From Sporosarcina sp. Marseille-Q4943 (GTDB lineage Bacteria; Bacillota; Bacilli; Bacillales_A; Planococcaceae): 64,000 nucleotides of DNA. Shown piece by piece: positions 1 to 8,965 of the stretch. A program made the position numbers and the translations under genes. The notes below the pieces were generated by a model, which was given only the letters and a program-made list of their open reading frames with translations, was not told where the DNA came from and did not search any database. The DNA is taken from the NCBI RefSeq assembly GCF_943736995.1, contig NZ_CALSFT010000002.1:1240001-1304000 (forward strand). Reading direction: 5' to 3'. The first letter of the stretch is position 1. Each line of letters opens with the position of its first letter.

Positions 1-2055
1 TGTTCATTGCAAGAGCTTGGAATCGAAGGCAAGCTCGTTTCGAAAGCTTATGCTGAAGGTATTTATGTATTGCCTCAATATGCAGTGCCGGGTGAAAATG
101 CCCTTCCATTGCTTGGCTTGGACGATACAGTGCTCGAATTCGATTTGACGCCGAACCGCTCGGATGCGCTAAGCATGCTTGGTGTCGCGTATGAAGTGGG
201 TGCGATTTTATCCCAAGGGATTGCGCTTCCGAATATAGAATATCCGACCGCAGCAGAAAAAGCGGAAGACATGCTGAAGCTCCGAGTGGATGCATCCGCA
301 GATAATCCAATGTATGTTGCGAAAGTCGTGAAGAATATTAAGGTTGCAGAGTCGCCATTATGGCTGCAAAATGCATTGATGGCTGCAGGCGTACGCCCTC
401 ATAACAATGTTGTCGACATTACGAATTACGTCCTAATGGAGTACGGCCAACCGTTGCACGCATTCGACTATGATCGTCTCGCGACAGGCGAAATCGTCGT
501 CCGTCACGCAGAAGAGGGCGAGACGATGACGACGTTGGATGATGTTGAACGGAAATTGAACTCGCATAACCTTGTCATTACGAATGGCAAAGAGCCTGTT
601 GCGCTGGCTGGTGTCATGGGTGGGGCGAATTCGGAAGTTCATGATGGAACAACGACGGTCGTCATCGAATCCGCATATTTCGCACCATCATCGGTACGTC
701 GCACATCCAAGGAAGTCGGACTTAGAAGCGATGCAAGCACCCGTTTCGAAAAAGGGGTCGATCCGAACCGTGTTGAAGAAGCGGCAGAACGAGCAGCACA
801 GCTAATGGCAGAACTCGCTGGCGGAGAAGTCCTAGCGGGATCGGTCGTCTTCGATGAACTTGATAAAACGGCTGAACGTATCACAGTTTCTCCGGACTAT
901 ATTAATAGCCGCCTCGGTATGAAGATTTCGTTGGAAGAAATGCTTTCCATTTTGGAGCGCCTCCGTATTCCGACGCAAGCTATCAATGGACAGCTTGTCA
1001 TCGATGCACCGACACGCAGACAGGATTTGAAGATTAGGGAAGATATCATCGAGGAAATTGCACGTATGTACGGTTACGATGAAATCCCGAAGACACTTCC
1101 AGTATCCGAGTCAACACCTGGAGGGTTGACACCGTACCAGGCAAAACGCCGGATCGTACGCCAGTTCCTTGAAGGGGCCGGACTTTACCAGGCAATCACG
1201 TATTCGTTGACATCCAAGGAGCAGGCTCAAGCATATGCATTGGAAACGGCTCCAGTAACGGAATTGCTAATGCCGATGAGCGAAGACCGGAGCATACTCC
1301 GTCAAAGCTTGATCCCCCATTTATTGGAGGCGACTACGTATAACGTCGCGCGTCGTATTGATTCAGTCGCACTTTACGAAACAGGCTCTGTTTTCCTCGG
1401 GGAAGAAGAGGATGGCCTTCCTCGTGAAGTTGAACATTTGGCGGCGGTCTTGACAGGCAAGTGGGTCGATCATGCTTGGCAGGCGGAGACGAAGAAAGTT
1501 GATTTCTACGTTGTAAAAGGGATTGTAGAAGGCATGATGGATCTTCTCGGCCTGCTTGATGGCTTGTCGTTTGAGAAAGCGGTAATCGACGGCATGCATC
1601 CTGGACGGACGGCTAATGTTTTATTGCGCGGGGAGCGCATCGGCTTGATTGGTCAAATCCATCCGACCGAGCAGAAAAAACGTGACTTGAAAGAGACATA
1701 TGTCATGGAGTTGAATCTTGAAAGAATCCTATCTGTTGAAACGGATGAGCTTCTGTATGTTCCAGTTCCACGTTTCCCGTCCATCTCAAGGGATATTGCA
1801 CTCGTTGTCGCGAGTGAAACTTCCGCTGGCATGCTGGAAACAATTATTCAGAAGGCGGGCGGCAAACTGTTGAAAGAAGTGAAGCTGTTCGACTTATACG
1901 AAGGGGATAATGTAGAGGATGGGAAGAAATCACTCGCCTTCTCATTGACCTATTTCGACCCGGAACGCACTTTGACGGACGAGGAAGTCGTCAAAGCGCA
2001 TGAAAAGGTTTTGAATGCTTTAACGGTTGAAGCAGACGCTCAGCTTCGCGGATAA
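1..2055 (+). CDS. pheT: Phenylalanyl-tRNA synthetase beta subunit (5'-truncated by window edge)
   Basis: Large subunit of the alpha2-beta2 enzyme that charges tRNA-Phe in the cytoplasm; the beta chain carries the editing and tRNA-binding modules. About 684 residues are visible and the reading frame is open to base 1, whereas the family is about 800 residues, so roughly 120 N-terminal residues (the tRNA-binding OB-fold) lie outside the window. Visible in order are the B3/B4 editing region, the B5 domain and a C-terminal anticodon-binding FDX-ACB domain starting near the motif RFPSISRDIALVV. The partner pheS should lie just upstream. The gene is followed by a strong terminator shared with the convergent rnhC. 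Confidence 0.97.
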   Translation, partial: CSLQELGIEGKLVSKAYAEGIYVLPQYAVPGENALPLLGLDDTVLEFDLTPNRSDALSMLGVAYEVGAILSQGIALPNIEYPTAAEKAEDMLKLRVDASADNPMYVAKVVKNIKVAESPLWLQNALMAAGVRPHNNVVDITNYVLMEYGQPLHAFDYDRLATGEIVVRHAEEGETMTTLDDVERKLNSHNLVITNGKEPVALAGVMGGANSEVHDGTTTVVIESAYFAPSSVRRTSKEVGLRSDASTRFEKGVDPNRVEEAAERAAQLMAELAGGEVLAGSVVFDELDKTAERITVSPDYINSRLGMKISLEEMLSILERLRIPTQAINGQLVIDAPTRRQDLKIREDIIEEIARMYGYDEIPKTLPVSESTPGGLTPYQAKRRIVRQFLEGAGLYQAITYSLTSKEQAQAYALETAPVTELLMPMSEDRSILRQSLIPHLLEATTYNVARRIDSVALYETGSVFLGEEEDGLPREVEHLAAVLTGKWVDHAWQAETKKVDFYVVKGIVEGMMDLLGLLDGLSFEKAVIDGMHPGRTANVLLRGERIGLIGQIHPTEQKKRDLKETYVMELNLERILSVETDELLYVPVPRFPSISRDIALVVASETSAGMLETIIQKAGGKLLKEVKLFDLYEGDNVEDGKKSLAFSLTYFDPERTLTDEEVVKAHEKVLNALTVEADAQLRG

Positions 2056-2074
2056 AGGTAATGATAAGAATAGT

Positions 2075-2119
2075 AAAAGACCGCTTATGGAGACTAATTC
2101 TCCATGAGCGGTCTTTTTT
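2075..2119. terminator. Bidirectional intrinsic terminator between pheT and rnhC
   Basis: The stem AAAAGACCGCT...AGCGGTCTTTT extends through TATGGAG/CTCCATG with a small loop. It has A-tract and T-tract on its two sides, so it can serve both convergent genes. Confidence 0.9.
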
Positions 2120-2127
2120 GTTGGAAT

Positions 2128-3066
2128 TTACAGATGTTTATTTTTCATAGCCGCAATCTTTTTCGCTTTCTGTGCATTGGCAAAATGCCATTTCGTCATC
2201 GATTTCAAAGTCGCTTCGCCGCTCTTCAATAAAATCTTGGCGGCTGCTTCATCCACTACTTTTCCTGCACCTTTAGGAAGCCGTACGCCTGCAATCGCAC
2301 TCAACCGATCCATCTCTTCCAAAAAAGCAACCCTTGCGATAATGGATGCTGCAGCGACAGCTATATGCAAGCCTTCAGCTTTCGTTGAAAACAATACGTT
2401 TTCACGAACGATTTCCGGTTCGCTTTTAATATGATTGTAATAAATTCCACGTTCCGCGAACTGATCGATAAGAATGTAATCAGGCTTTTCGCCATTCAAT
2501 TTGCGTAAGACATGTTTAAGTGCCTGATTATGAAGCAATGCCTTAATTTTACCTTGCGACCATCCGCTTGCTTGCACCTCGTTATACTTCTCATTCGGCA
2601 AGGTCAAAACGCTGTGTACGAGTGCTGCTTGAAGATCCGGTGCTATTTGCCGCATCCAATCATCGGTTAACTGCTTGGAATCCTTTACTCCTAATTCACG
2701 TACGAGTTCGATTTGGTCGGAGCTGACGAAACAGGCGGCAACCGTAACAGGTCCGAAGAAATCACCTGTGCCCGTTTCATCAGAACCGAGGACGGAAAGC
2801 TCTGAGAAACGTTCAGGCAAAGTCTCTCCTTTTGCATGAGGTTTTTTAGGGGTCGGCGTATCGATAGTTCCCCAGTTAGCAGCCTCCCGAAGCGCACCTC
2901 CGCCTTGGAAAAGCACTTTCCCCGATTTGTATGCCGTAATGGCAACATCCGGCAACTTTGCCGCAAAGACGACACCAGGTGCATTTCGTACAACGTTAAA
3001 GGCGGCATAATGCGCCATCAGCTTATCCAACTTTGCTTTATCCATTTGAAGCACACTTTGGCTCAT
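2128..3066 (-). CDS. rnhC: Ribonuclease HIII
   Basis: Endonuclease that cuts the RNA strand of RNA:DNA hybrids, found mainly in Firmicutes. The 312-residue length is normal. An N-terminal TBP-like substrate-binding domain (about residues 1-85) precedes the catalytic domain, which opens with the signature GSDETGTGDFFGPV (acidic pair about D96/E97). A further catalytic aspartate is seen in DYILIDQF. The ATG start has a clean ribosome site (AAAGGAAG). It is transcribed away from zapA, as in B. subtilis. Confidence 0.96.
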   Translation of the reverse strand: MSQSVLQMDKAKLDKLMAHYAAFNVVRNAPGVVFAAKLPDVAITAYKSGKVLFQGGGALREAANWGTIDTPTPKKPHAKGETLPERFSELSVLGSDETGTGDFFGPVTVAACFVSSDQIELVRELGVKDSKQLTDDWMRQIAPDLQAALVHSVLTLPNEKYNEVQASGWSQGKIKALLHNQALKHVLRKLNGEKPDYILIDQFAERGIYYNHIKSEPEIVRENVLFSTKAEGLHIAVAAASIIARVAFLEEMDRLSAIAGVRLPKGAGKVVDEAAAKILLKSGEATLKSMTKWHFANAQKAKKIAAMKNKHL

Positions 3067-3234
3067 ATACTACTTCCTTTCCAAAACCTACTCTCTATAT
3101 TGTACAATAATCCGGAAGGGGTGTAATTGAAACTTTGTCCTTCCCTTTTCAACTAAAACGATTTCATGGTATGATTGGGTACAGGATTTCAGAAGGTATC
3201 ATTATGTATATAATTTGAATGGGGGGGTTCATCA

Positions 3235-3495
3235 TTGGCAGACGAGCAAAAGACGCGCGTTGCGGTTGACATATATGGACAGACGTATACTATTGTCGGC
3301 ACCGAATCGAGCAGTCACGTACGGCTCGTTGCATCGATGGTCGATGATAAGATGAGGGAGATCAGTTCTCGCAACCCATATTTGGACATATCCAAAATTG
3401 CTGTCCTCACAGCTGTAAATAGTGTACATGATTACTTGAAACTGAAAGAACGCATTGAGCAATTGGAAGAAGAATTGAATAAGTTGAAGGGTTGA
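3235..3495 (+). CDS. zapA: Cell division protein ZapA
   Basis: Small FtsZ-associated protein that promotes Z-ring bundling. It has 86 residues, the family length. The N-terminal part matches the family pattern ([12 protein letters not shown], then a long helix with [13 protein letters not shown]), and the C-terminus is a coiled coil rich in E/L ([15 protein letters not shown]). It uses a TTG start preceded by a G-rich ribosome site. It lies 9 bp upstream of the CvpA-family gene, so the two are very likely cotranscribed. Confidence 0.93.
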   Translation: MADEQKTRVAVDIYGQTYTIVGTESSSHVRLVASMVDDKMREISSRNPYLDISKIAVLTAVNSVHDYLKLKERIEQLEEELNKLKG

Positions 3496-3504
3496 CGGTC
3501 GTAT

Positions 3505-4044
3505 ATGCTTGATTTACTAATTTTAATCCTCTTTTTAGGAGGATTGATCACCGGATTTAGGCGGGGGCTTATCGTACAGCTTATACATATGACAGGCTTC
3601 ATCATCGCTCTTGTCGTCGCTTACATATATTATAAACCATTGTCTGAGAAGTTCGTATTATGGATTCCGTACCCTGGCGTTACTGCAGGTTCCAAATTGA
3701 GTTGGACGGTCGAACAGCTTGATTTGGATCAGACTTTTTACAGGATGCTGGCATTTGTAGTTATTTTTATCGTTGTCAAATTCGTATTGCAGTTGATCGC
3801 GTCCATGTTTGATTTCCTGAAGTTCCTGCCGGTATTAGGTTTTTTATCGCGTTTCGGTGGAGCTGCTTTAGGATTTATCGAGTTTTATATTCTCATATTC
3901 CTACTACTCTATCTATTGGCGATGCTACCGCTAGAGTTCATTCAAGAGCTAATTGGAAAATCTCTTTTGGCGGATGCAATATTCGAACATACTCCGATCA
4001 TTTCGGAAACAGTGAAAAAATGGTGGTATATATATATGAAATGA
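3505..4044 (+). CDS. CvpA-family membrane protein (YshB-like)
   Basis: 179-residue polytopic membrane protein of the colicin V production (CvpA) family. Four hydrophobic segments are visible (about residues 1-16, 25-45, 80-105 and 118-145), with the family-typical GLITGFRRG near the N-terminus. In B. subtilis the equivalent gene, yshB, sits at the same place between zapA and polX. The molecular role in Firmicutes is not settled. It is followed by an intrinsic terminator. Confidence 0.85.
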   Translation: MLDLLILILFLGGLITGFRRGLIVQLIHMTGFIIALVVAYIYYKPLSEKFVLWIPYPGVTAGSKLSWTVEQLDLDQTFYRMLAFVVIFIVVKFVLQLIASMFDFLKFLPVLGFLSRFGGAALGFIEFYILIFLLLYLLAMLPLEFIQELIGKSLLADAIFEHTPIISETVKKWWYIYMK

Positions 4045-4096
4045 CGTATCACAGCTTGTACAAAAACGCAGGCTGTTCTATACGAACTATCTGTAC

Positions 4097-4130
4097 GGCT
4101 TCCCCCCTGGTTGGAGGGAAGCCTTTTTTC
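4097..4130 (+). terminator. Intrinsic terminator after the CvpA gene
   Basis: GGCTTCCC...GGGAAGCC stem followed by six T. Confidence 0.88.
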
Positions 4131-4166
4131 AAGAACGATTCGGGATAAATGGAGGAGTGGTTACTC

Positions 4167-5873
4167 ATGAACAAGAAAACGATCATTCGCACATTTGAAA
4201 AAATCGCGTTGTATATGGAATTATTAGGGGAAAATCCTTTTAAAGTGGGAGCGTTCAGGAAAGCGGCGAATGTGCTTGAGTTAGATCCGCGGAGCCTCTC
4301 CGAAATGGATGACATTTTAAAGTTAAAAGGGATTGGCAAAGGGACAGGCGCGGTCATCATTGATTTAATGGAAAAAGGAGAGTCTGATTTGTTGAAGGAG
4401 CTTGAAGAGGAAGTTCCAAAAGGGCTCATTCCGCTATTGAAAGTCCCTGGACTCGGTGGCAAGAGAATTGCCAAACTTAGAGAAGCAATTGGAATCGATT
4501 CCATCGAATCTTTGCGCCTCGCTTGTGAGTCGAACAAAGTGAGTGTAATTCCTGGATTCGGCAAAAAGACCGAGGAAAAGATATTGCATGAACTTGAACA
4601 GCTCGGCACTAAGAAAGGGAAGTTGCCGGTTTGGCAAGTGGAATCGATTGTTAAAGCAATCGAGGAGGAATTGCGTGAAATAGAGGAAATCATCCGTTTT
4701 TCAGTTGCGGGGAGCTTCCGCCGTGCTGAGGAGGAAAGCAGCGACGTCGACTTCATCATCGTTACGGATGAACCGGCTGTTGTTCGGGAAAAACTGATGG
4801 AAGTGATGCCGATTGAGGAAACGGTTGCTGCTGGTGATTCTAAGCTTTCCGTCGTCCTCGACATGGCCGAATTGGTCGATGCGGACTTCCGCTTCGTGAC
4901 GGAAGACCAATTCGCGACGGCATTGCACCATTTTACAGGCTCGAAAGACCATAATGTGAAAATGCGTCAACTTGCCAAGTCAAAAGGGATGAAAATAAGC
5001 GAATACGGTGTTGAAATGGAAGATGGAACAGTAAAGACTTTTGATTCGGAAACCGACTTTTTCGCCTTTTTTGATCTGCCATTCATCCCCCCTTCTTTGC
5101 GCAAGGACGGGACGGAAATCGAACGCGCTCATGAAATTGCGGATGTAGTGACGTTCGAAGATATCCGTGGCGACTTCCATATGCATACGACATGGTCCGA
5201 TGGAGGCTATTCCATACGGGAAATGGTCGAAGCCTGCAGGGAGCGGGGATACTCGCATATTGTCATTACAGATCATACGCAATATTTGAGAGTGGCAAAC
5301 GGATTGACGCCTGAAAGGGTTCGAAGCCAAATAGAAGAAATTCGGCGACTGAATGAGGACTATGAAGATATTGAGATTTTCTGCGGAACGGAAATGGATA
5401 TCCTGCCGGATGGGTCCCTCGATTTTGAAGATGATTTATTAAAGGAACTGGATTTTGTCATCGCTTCCATCCATTCAAATTTCAATCAATCGCAGGAGCA
5501 GATTATGAATAGACTGCATGCGGCGATGAAAAATCCGTATGTTACGATGATTGCTCATCCAACAGGCCGGATCATCGGTCAGAGAGACGGCTATAATCCA
5601 GATGTGCCGCAATTGATCGAATGGGCGAAGAAGTACGATAAAATCCTAGAATTGAACGGCAATCCGCATCGCTTCGACTTGGCTGTACACTATTTGGAAT
5701 TGGCGCAAGAAGCCGGGGTCAAAATTGCTGTGAATACAGACGCGCATACAATCGATCAATTAGATCATATGGAAATCGGCGTGCAATATGCGCAAAAGGC
5801 ATGGTTGAAAAAAGAGACGGTCGTGAACACATGGCCGCTTGAACAATTCATCCGGGAAATCGTCCGGAAATGA
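4167..5873 (+). CDS. polX: DNA polymerase/3'-5' exonuclease PolX
   Basis: Family X repair polymerase of about 568 residues. The N-terminal helix-hairpin-helix region (GIGKGTGAVI, PGLGGKRIAKL) is followed by a nucleotidyltransferase site GSFRRAEEESSDVDF with catalytic aspartates near residue 195. The C-terminal PHP metallo-exonuclease domain opens at DFHMHTTWSDGGYS (about residue 334) with further His/Asp ligands (TDHT, AHPTGR, NTDAH). An upstream in-frame ATG at 4149 overlaps the GGAGGAG ribosome site, so the ATG at 4167, seven bases after that site, is the better start and gives the B. subtilis length. It lies directly before mutS2. Confidence 0.95.
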   Translation: MNKKTIIRTFEKIALYMELLGENPFKVGAFRKAANVLELDPRSLSEMDDILKLKGIGKGTGAVIIDLMEKGESDLLKELEEEVPKGLIPLLKVPGLGGKRIAKLREAIGIDSIESLRLACESNKVSVIPGFGKKTEEKILHELEQLGTKKGKLPVWQVESIVKAIEEELREIEEIIRFSVAGSFRRAEEESSDVDFIIVTDEPAVVREKLMEVMPIEETVAAGDSKLSVVLDMAELVDADFRFVTEDQFATALHHFTGSKDHNVKMRQLAKSKGMKISEYGVEMEDGTVKTFDSETDFFAFFDLPFIPPSLRKDGTEIERAHEIADVVTFEDIRGDFHMHTTWSDGGYSIREMVEACRERGYSHIVITDHTQYLRVANGLTPERVRSQIEEIRRLNEDYEDIEIFCGTEMDILPDGSLDFEDDLLKELDFVIASIHSNFNQSQEQIMNRLHAAMKNPYVTMIAHPTGRIIGQRDGYNPDVPQLIEWAKKYDKILELNGNPHRFDLAVHYLELAQEAGVKIAVNTDAHTIDQLDHMEIGVQYAQKAWLKKETVVNTWPLEQFIREIVRK

Positions 5874-5889
5874 AAGGAAGTGTAAGGCA

Positions 5890-8244
5890 TTGGAAAACCG
5901 TGTCTTGAAAACACTTGAGTTTGATAAAATCCGGGATGTCGTAGCGACATACTGCACGTCATCCGCAGGAAGATCATATATGGAAAAACTGGTTCCTGTT
6001 AGCAACTTTCAGGAAGTTGTCCGCTTGCTCGAAGAGACGGACGAAGGGCTCGCTATATTGAGAGTTAGAGGGAACGTGCCGATGGGGGGCATCAGCGACG
6101 TACGCCCGCATGCAAAACGTGCGCAAATTGGCGGCGTGCTCAGTGCATATGAGTTGATGGAGACCGCGAATACGATACGTGCGAGTAGGATTCTGAGACA
6201 ATTCATCGAATCGGTCGATGACGATGAGGATATTGAAATCCCTCATTTTATAGCCAAGAAAGAGGCATTGCCAATCCTTACCGGACTTGAGCATGAGATC
6301 AACGCTGCCATTGACGAAAATGGACATGTCGTCGACAGTGCTTCAGGCACGCTCCGATCGATTCGTCAAAGCTTGCGCATCCAAGAGGGACGTGTCCGCG
6401 AGAAGCTCGAAGGGTACACACGTGGGCGGAATGCATCGAAAATGCTATCAGATTCTATCGTGACGATTCGGAACGATAGATACGTCATCCCCGTAAAATC
6501 CGAATACCGATCTCACTTCGGGGGAGTGATCCATGATATGTCATCATCCGGGCAGACGTTGTTCATAGAGCCGGATGCTGTCGTGCAAGCGAATAATGAA
6601 ATCCGCAACTTGAAGATGAAAGAGAAGGATGAAATTGAAAAGATCTTGCAGGAGCTGTCCGTGAAAGTGCAACAGGTTGCCCATGATCTTTTTGTCCTTG
6701 TCGATATATTATCCGAAATCGACATCATTCTCGCAAAATCGAAATATGGAATTGCCCATAAATGTACGAAGCCGGAAGTGAATGATGAAGGTTATATCCG
6801 CCTGGCGAAAGCACGCCATCCTTTGTTGCCGATCGAACAAGCAGTTGCCAATACGATTGAGTTTGGTAAAGATATTACTACAATCGTCATCACGGGCCCG
6901 AATACGGGAGGGAAGACCGTCACGTTGAAGACGGTTGGACTTTGTACATTGATGGCTCAGGCGGGGCTTCCAATTCCTGCTCTGGACGGGTCGGAAGTTG
7001 CCGTTTTCGACTCCGTATACGCGGATATAGGCGATGAACAGTCGATCGAGCAAAGCCTCAGTACGTTTTCATCTCATATGGTGAACCTTGTCGATATCCT
7101 GAAGAAATTCGACTCGCGTTCGTTGCTCATTTTCGATGAACTCGGTTCAGGCACTGATCCGCAGGAAGGGGCGGCATTGGCTATCTCCATATTGGATGAA
7201 GTGCATGGGACTGGCGCTAGAGTGATGGCCACTACGCACTATCCTGAGTTGAAGGCTTACGGCTATAATCGTCCGGGTGTGGCGAATGCGAGCGTGGAAT
7301 TTGATATTGATACGTTGAGTCCGACTTATCGTTTGTTAATAGGGGTACCCGGTAGAAGTAACGCATTTGAAATCTCAAAACGTCTCGGTCTGAATGAACA
7401 TATCATCAATCGGGCGAAGAAATTCACGGGAACAGACCGCGGAGAAGTGGATTCAATGATCGCCTCATTGGAATCAAGCAGAGTCCAATCCGAAAAAGAC
7501 GCCGAGCAGACACATGCCTTGCTCATTGAAACGGAAAAACTGAAACGTGAATTGGAGACGAAGCTTTCCGAATTCGATGATATGAAAGAAAAGCTAATTG
7601 ATGGTGCAAAAGAGAAAGCGAAAAAAATTGTAGAAGAAGCGCGTGTCGAATCGGAGGCAGTCATTTCCGATTTGCGGGCAATGCGCTTAAACGCTGGAGC
7701 GAACGTCAAAGAACATGAGTTAATTGAAGCCCGTAAACGTCTCGAAGGCGCCGCGCCGGAAGAGAAGAAGAAAAAGCTTCAAGCGAAGGCGGCTCCAAGG
7801 CCTTTAGAAGCCGGTGATGAAGTGAAGGTCATCACATATGGGCAGAAGGGAACGCTTGTTGAAAAGGTTTCTGCAAACGAATGGATTGTCCAAATCGGCA
7901 TTTTGAAAATGAAGCTGGATGAATCGGTGCTGGAATATACAAAGCCTGAAAAAGTAAAGGACACTGTCGTCTCCGCATCTGTCAGAGGAAGGGATTCGTA
8001 CGTCAAGTTGGAGCTTGACCTACGTGGTGAACGATATGAAGATGCATTGCACCGAACGGAAAAATATTTGGACGATGCATTGCTATCCAATTATCATCAA
8101 GTATCGATCATCCACGGAAAAGGGACAGGTGCTTTGCGGCAAGGGGTTCAAGCATACTTGAAAAACCATCCGCGCGTGAAAAGCTACCGTTATGGGGAAG
8201 CGGGTGAAGGTGGCCACGGAGTGACAGTCGTAGAGTTGAAGTGA
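5890..8244 (+). CDS. mutS2: Endonuclease MutS2
   Basis: MutS-like ATPase with a C-terminal Smr nuclease. It acts in recombination control and, as shown for B. subtilis MutS2, in rescue of collided ribosomes. It has 784 residues, the usual length. The MutS core carries Walker A TGPNTGGKTVT (about residue 335) and the DELGSGTDPQEG signature (about 415). After a long coiled coil and a KOW-like linker comes the Smr domain (LDLRGERYEDAL, IIHGKGTGALR). The frame is open back into polX, but GAAAGGAAG sits just before a TTG at 5890 whose product LENRVLKTLEF matches known N-termini. Confidence 0.95.
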   Translation: MENRVLKTLEFDKIRDVVATYCTSSAGRSYMEKLVPVSNFQEVVRLLEETDEGLAILRVRGNVPMGGISDVRPHAKRAQIGGVLSAYELMETANTIRASRILRQFIESVDDDEDIEIPHFIAKKEALPILTGLEHEINAAIDENGHVVDSASGTLRSIRQSLRIQEGRVREKLEGYTRGRNASKMLSDSIVTIRNDRYVIPVKSEYRSHFGGVIHDMSSSGQTLFIEPDAVVQANNEIRNLKMKEKDEIEKILQELSVKVQQVAHDLFVLVDILSEIDIILAKSKYGIAHKCTKPEVNDEGYIRLAKARHPLLPIEQAVANTIEFGKDITTIVITGPNTGGKTVTLKTVGLCTLMAQAGLPIPALDGSEVAVFDSVYADIGDEQSIEQSLSTFSSHMVNLVDILKKFDSRSLLIFDELGSGTDPQEGAALAISILDEVHGTGARVMATTHYPELKAYGYNRPGVANASVEFDIDTLSPTYRLLIGVPGRSNAFEISKRLGLNEHIINRAKKFTGTDRGEVDSMIASLESSRVQSEKDAEQTHALLIETEKLKRELETKLSEFDDMKEKLIDGAKEKAKKIVEEARVESEAVISDLRAMRLNAGANVKEHELIEARKRLEGAAPEEKKKKLQAKAAPRPLEAGDEVKVITYGQKGTLVEKVSANEWIVQIGILKMKLDESVLEYTKPEKVKDTVVSASVRGRDSYVKLELDLRGERYEDALHRTEKYLDDALLSNYHQVSIIHGKGTGALRQGVQAYLKNHPRVKSYRYGEAGEGGHGVTVVELK

Positions 8245-8325
8245 AAAGTTTTAAGGAAAAATGAAACTTTCCCGGTTTGCTTTCGTAGAGGAAAGGATGA
8301 ATGAATTTCAAAGGAGTCAAAATGA

Positions 8326-8739
8326 ATGACGAAAACTGAGTTTTGGAGTCATCCCCTTGTGGAAACTACAGGGTATTTCAGCGTTGTAGTCCTTTGCCTC
8401 ATCTTTTCGATGGTGCTATTTGAACTTGTAACGAAATATAACAACTGGGAAGAAATTCGGAAGGGGAATATGGCGGTCGCGATGGCGACAGGCGGGAAAA
8501 TATTTGGAGTGGCAAATATTTTCCGATATTCAATTGAGCAGCATAATACATTGCCGCAAATGATCGGATGGGGCCTATTCGGTTTTATCCTGCTCGTCAT
8601 CGCGTACATCCTTTTTGAGTTCCTAACGCCGAAGTTCAATATTGATAAGGAAATTGAAGAGGATAACCGATCCGTCGGTTTCATTTCACTGACAATATCG
8701 GTAGGCTTATCGTTTGTCATCGGTGCCAGCATTTCATAG
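8326..8739 (+). CDS. DUF350-family membrane protein (YshE-like)
   Basis: 137-residue protein with four predicted membrane helices (about residues 17-35, 45-62, 78-97 and 113-135) and the small-residue motif ATGGKIFGVANIFR typical of DUF350. It occupies the position of B. subtilis yshE between mutS2 and lcfA. Of two overlapping ATGs (8322, 8326) only 8326 stays open, and AAGGAG precedes it. The function is unknown. Confidence 0.85.
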   Translation: MTKTEFWSHPLVETTGYFSVVVLCLIFSMVLFELVTKYNNWEEIRKGNMAVAMATGGKIFGVANIFRYSIEQHNTLPQMIGWGLFGFILLVIAYILFEFLTPKFNIDKEIEEDNRSVGFISLTISVGLSFVIGASIS

Positions 8740-8749
8740 GAGACTTATT

Positions 8750-8836
8750 ATGGAAAAACTATCTAAGATATTAATCGTCGTCTGTGTACTTTTTGTTGTT
8801 GTAGGAGTCTACTGGATGTTAACGAATACGCCTTGA
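8750..8836 (+). CDS. 28-residue single-pass membrane peptide
   Basis: Short reading frame starting ATG 8750 with a good ribosome site (AGGAGACTT) 11 bp after the upstream stop. The product is almost entirely one hydrophobic helix (ILIVVCVLFVVVGVYWML) with a short basic N-terminus and a TNTP tail. The stop codon falls inside the terminator stem, so it would be the last gene of the mutS2–yshE transcript. It is too small for standard callers; I see coding potential but recognise no family. Confidence 0.55.
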   Translation: MEKLSKILIVVCVLFVVVGVYWMLTNTP

Positions 8837-8866
8837 CTGAAATTTGCCGGTCAAGGCATTTTTTCT
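8830..8866 (+). terminator. Intrinsic terminator after yshE and the small peptide
   Basis: Stem CCTTGAC / GTCAAGG with a 12-base loop, then a run of six T. Confidence 0.88.
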
Positions 8867-8886
8867 CTATAAAAATAATATTCTAT

Positions 8887-8915
8887 TTGAAAGCGGATTC
8901 ATTTACCGATATAAT
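8887..8915 (+). promoter_or_regulatory. SigA-type promoter of the lcfA operon, with a FadR-like half site
   Basis: TTGAAA, 17-bp spacer, TATAAT. The spacer contains GGATTCATT, which resembles one half of the FadR box. Repression by FadR is known for the B. subtilis orthologue; here the operator is only partial. Confidence 0.7.
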
Positions 8916-8965
8916 ATATAAAGAAGGAATTTTCTAAGTATTGGAATGGGAAAAGGGGGGTTACA

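Noticed and set aside
2177..2434. Plus-strand 85-codon frame inside rnhC
   Set aside because: Antisense shadow of a well-supported RNase HIII gene, without its own ribosome site.
4049..4864. 271-codon open frame on the minus strand
   Set aside because: Lies entirely opposite polX, is Ser/Ile-rich low complexity as expected from the antisense of an acidic gene, and has no ribosome site.
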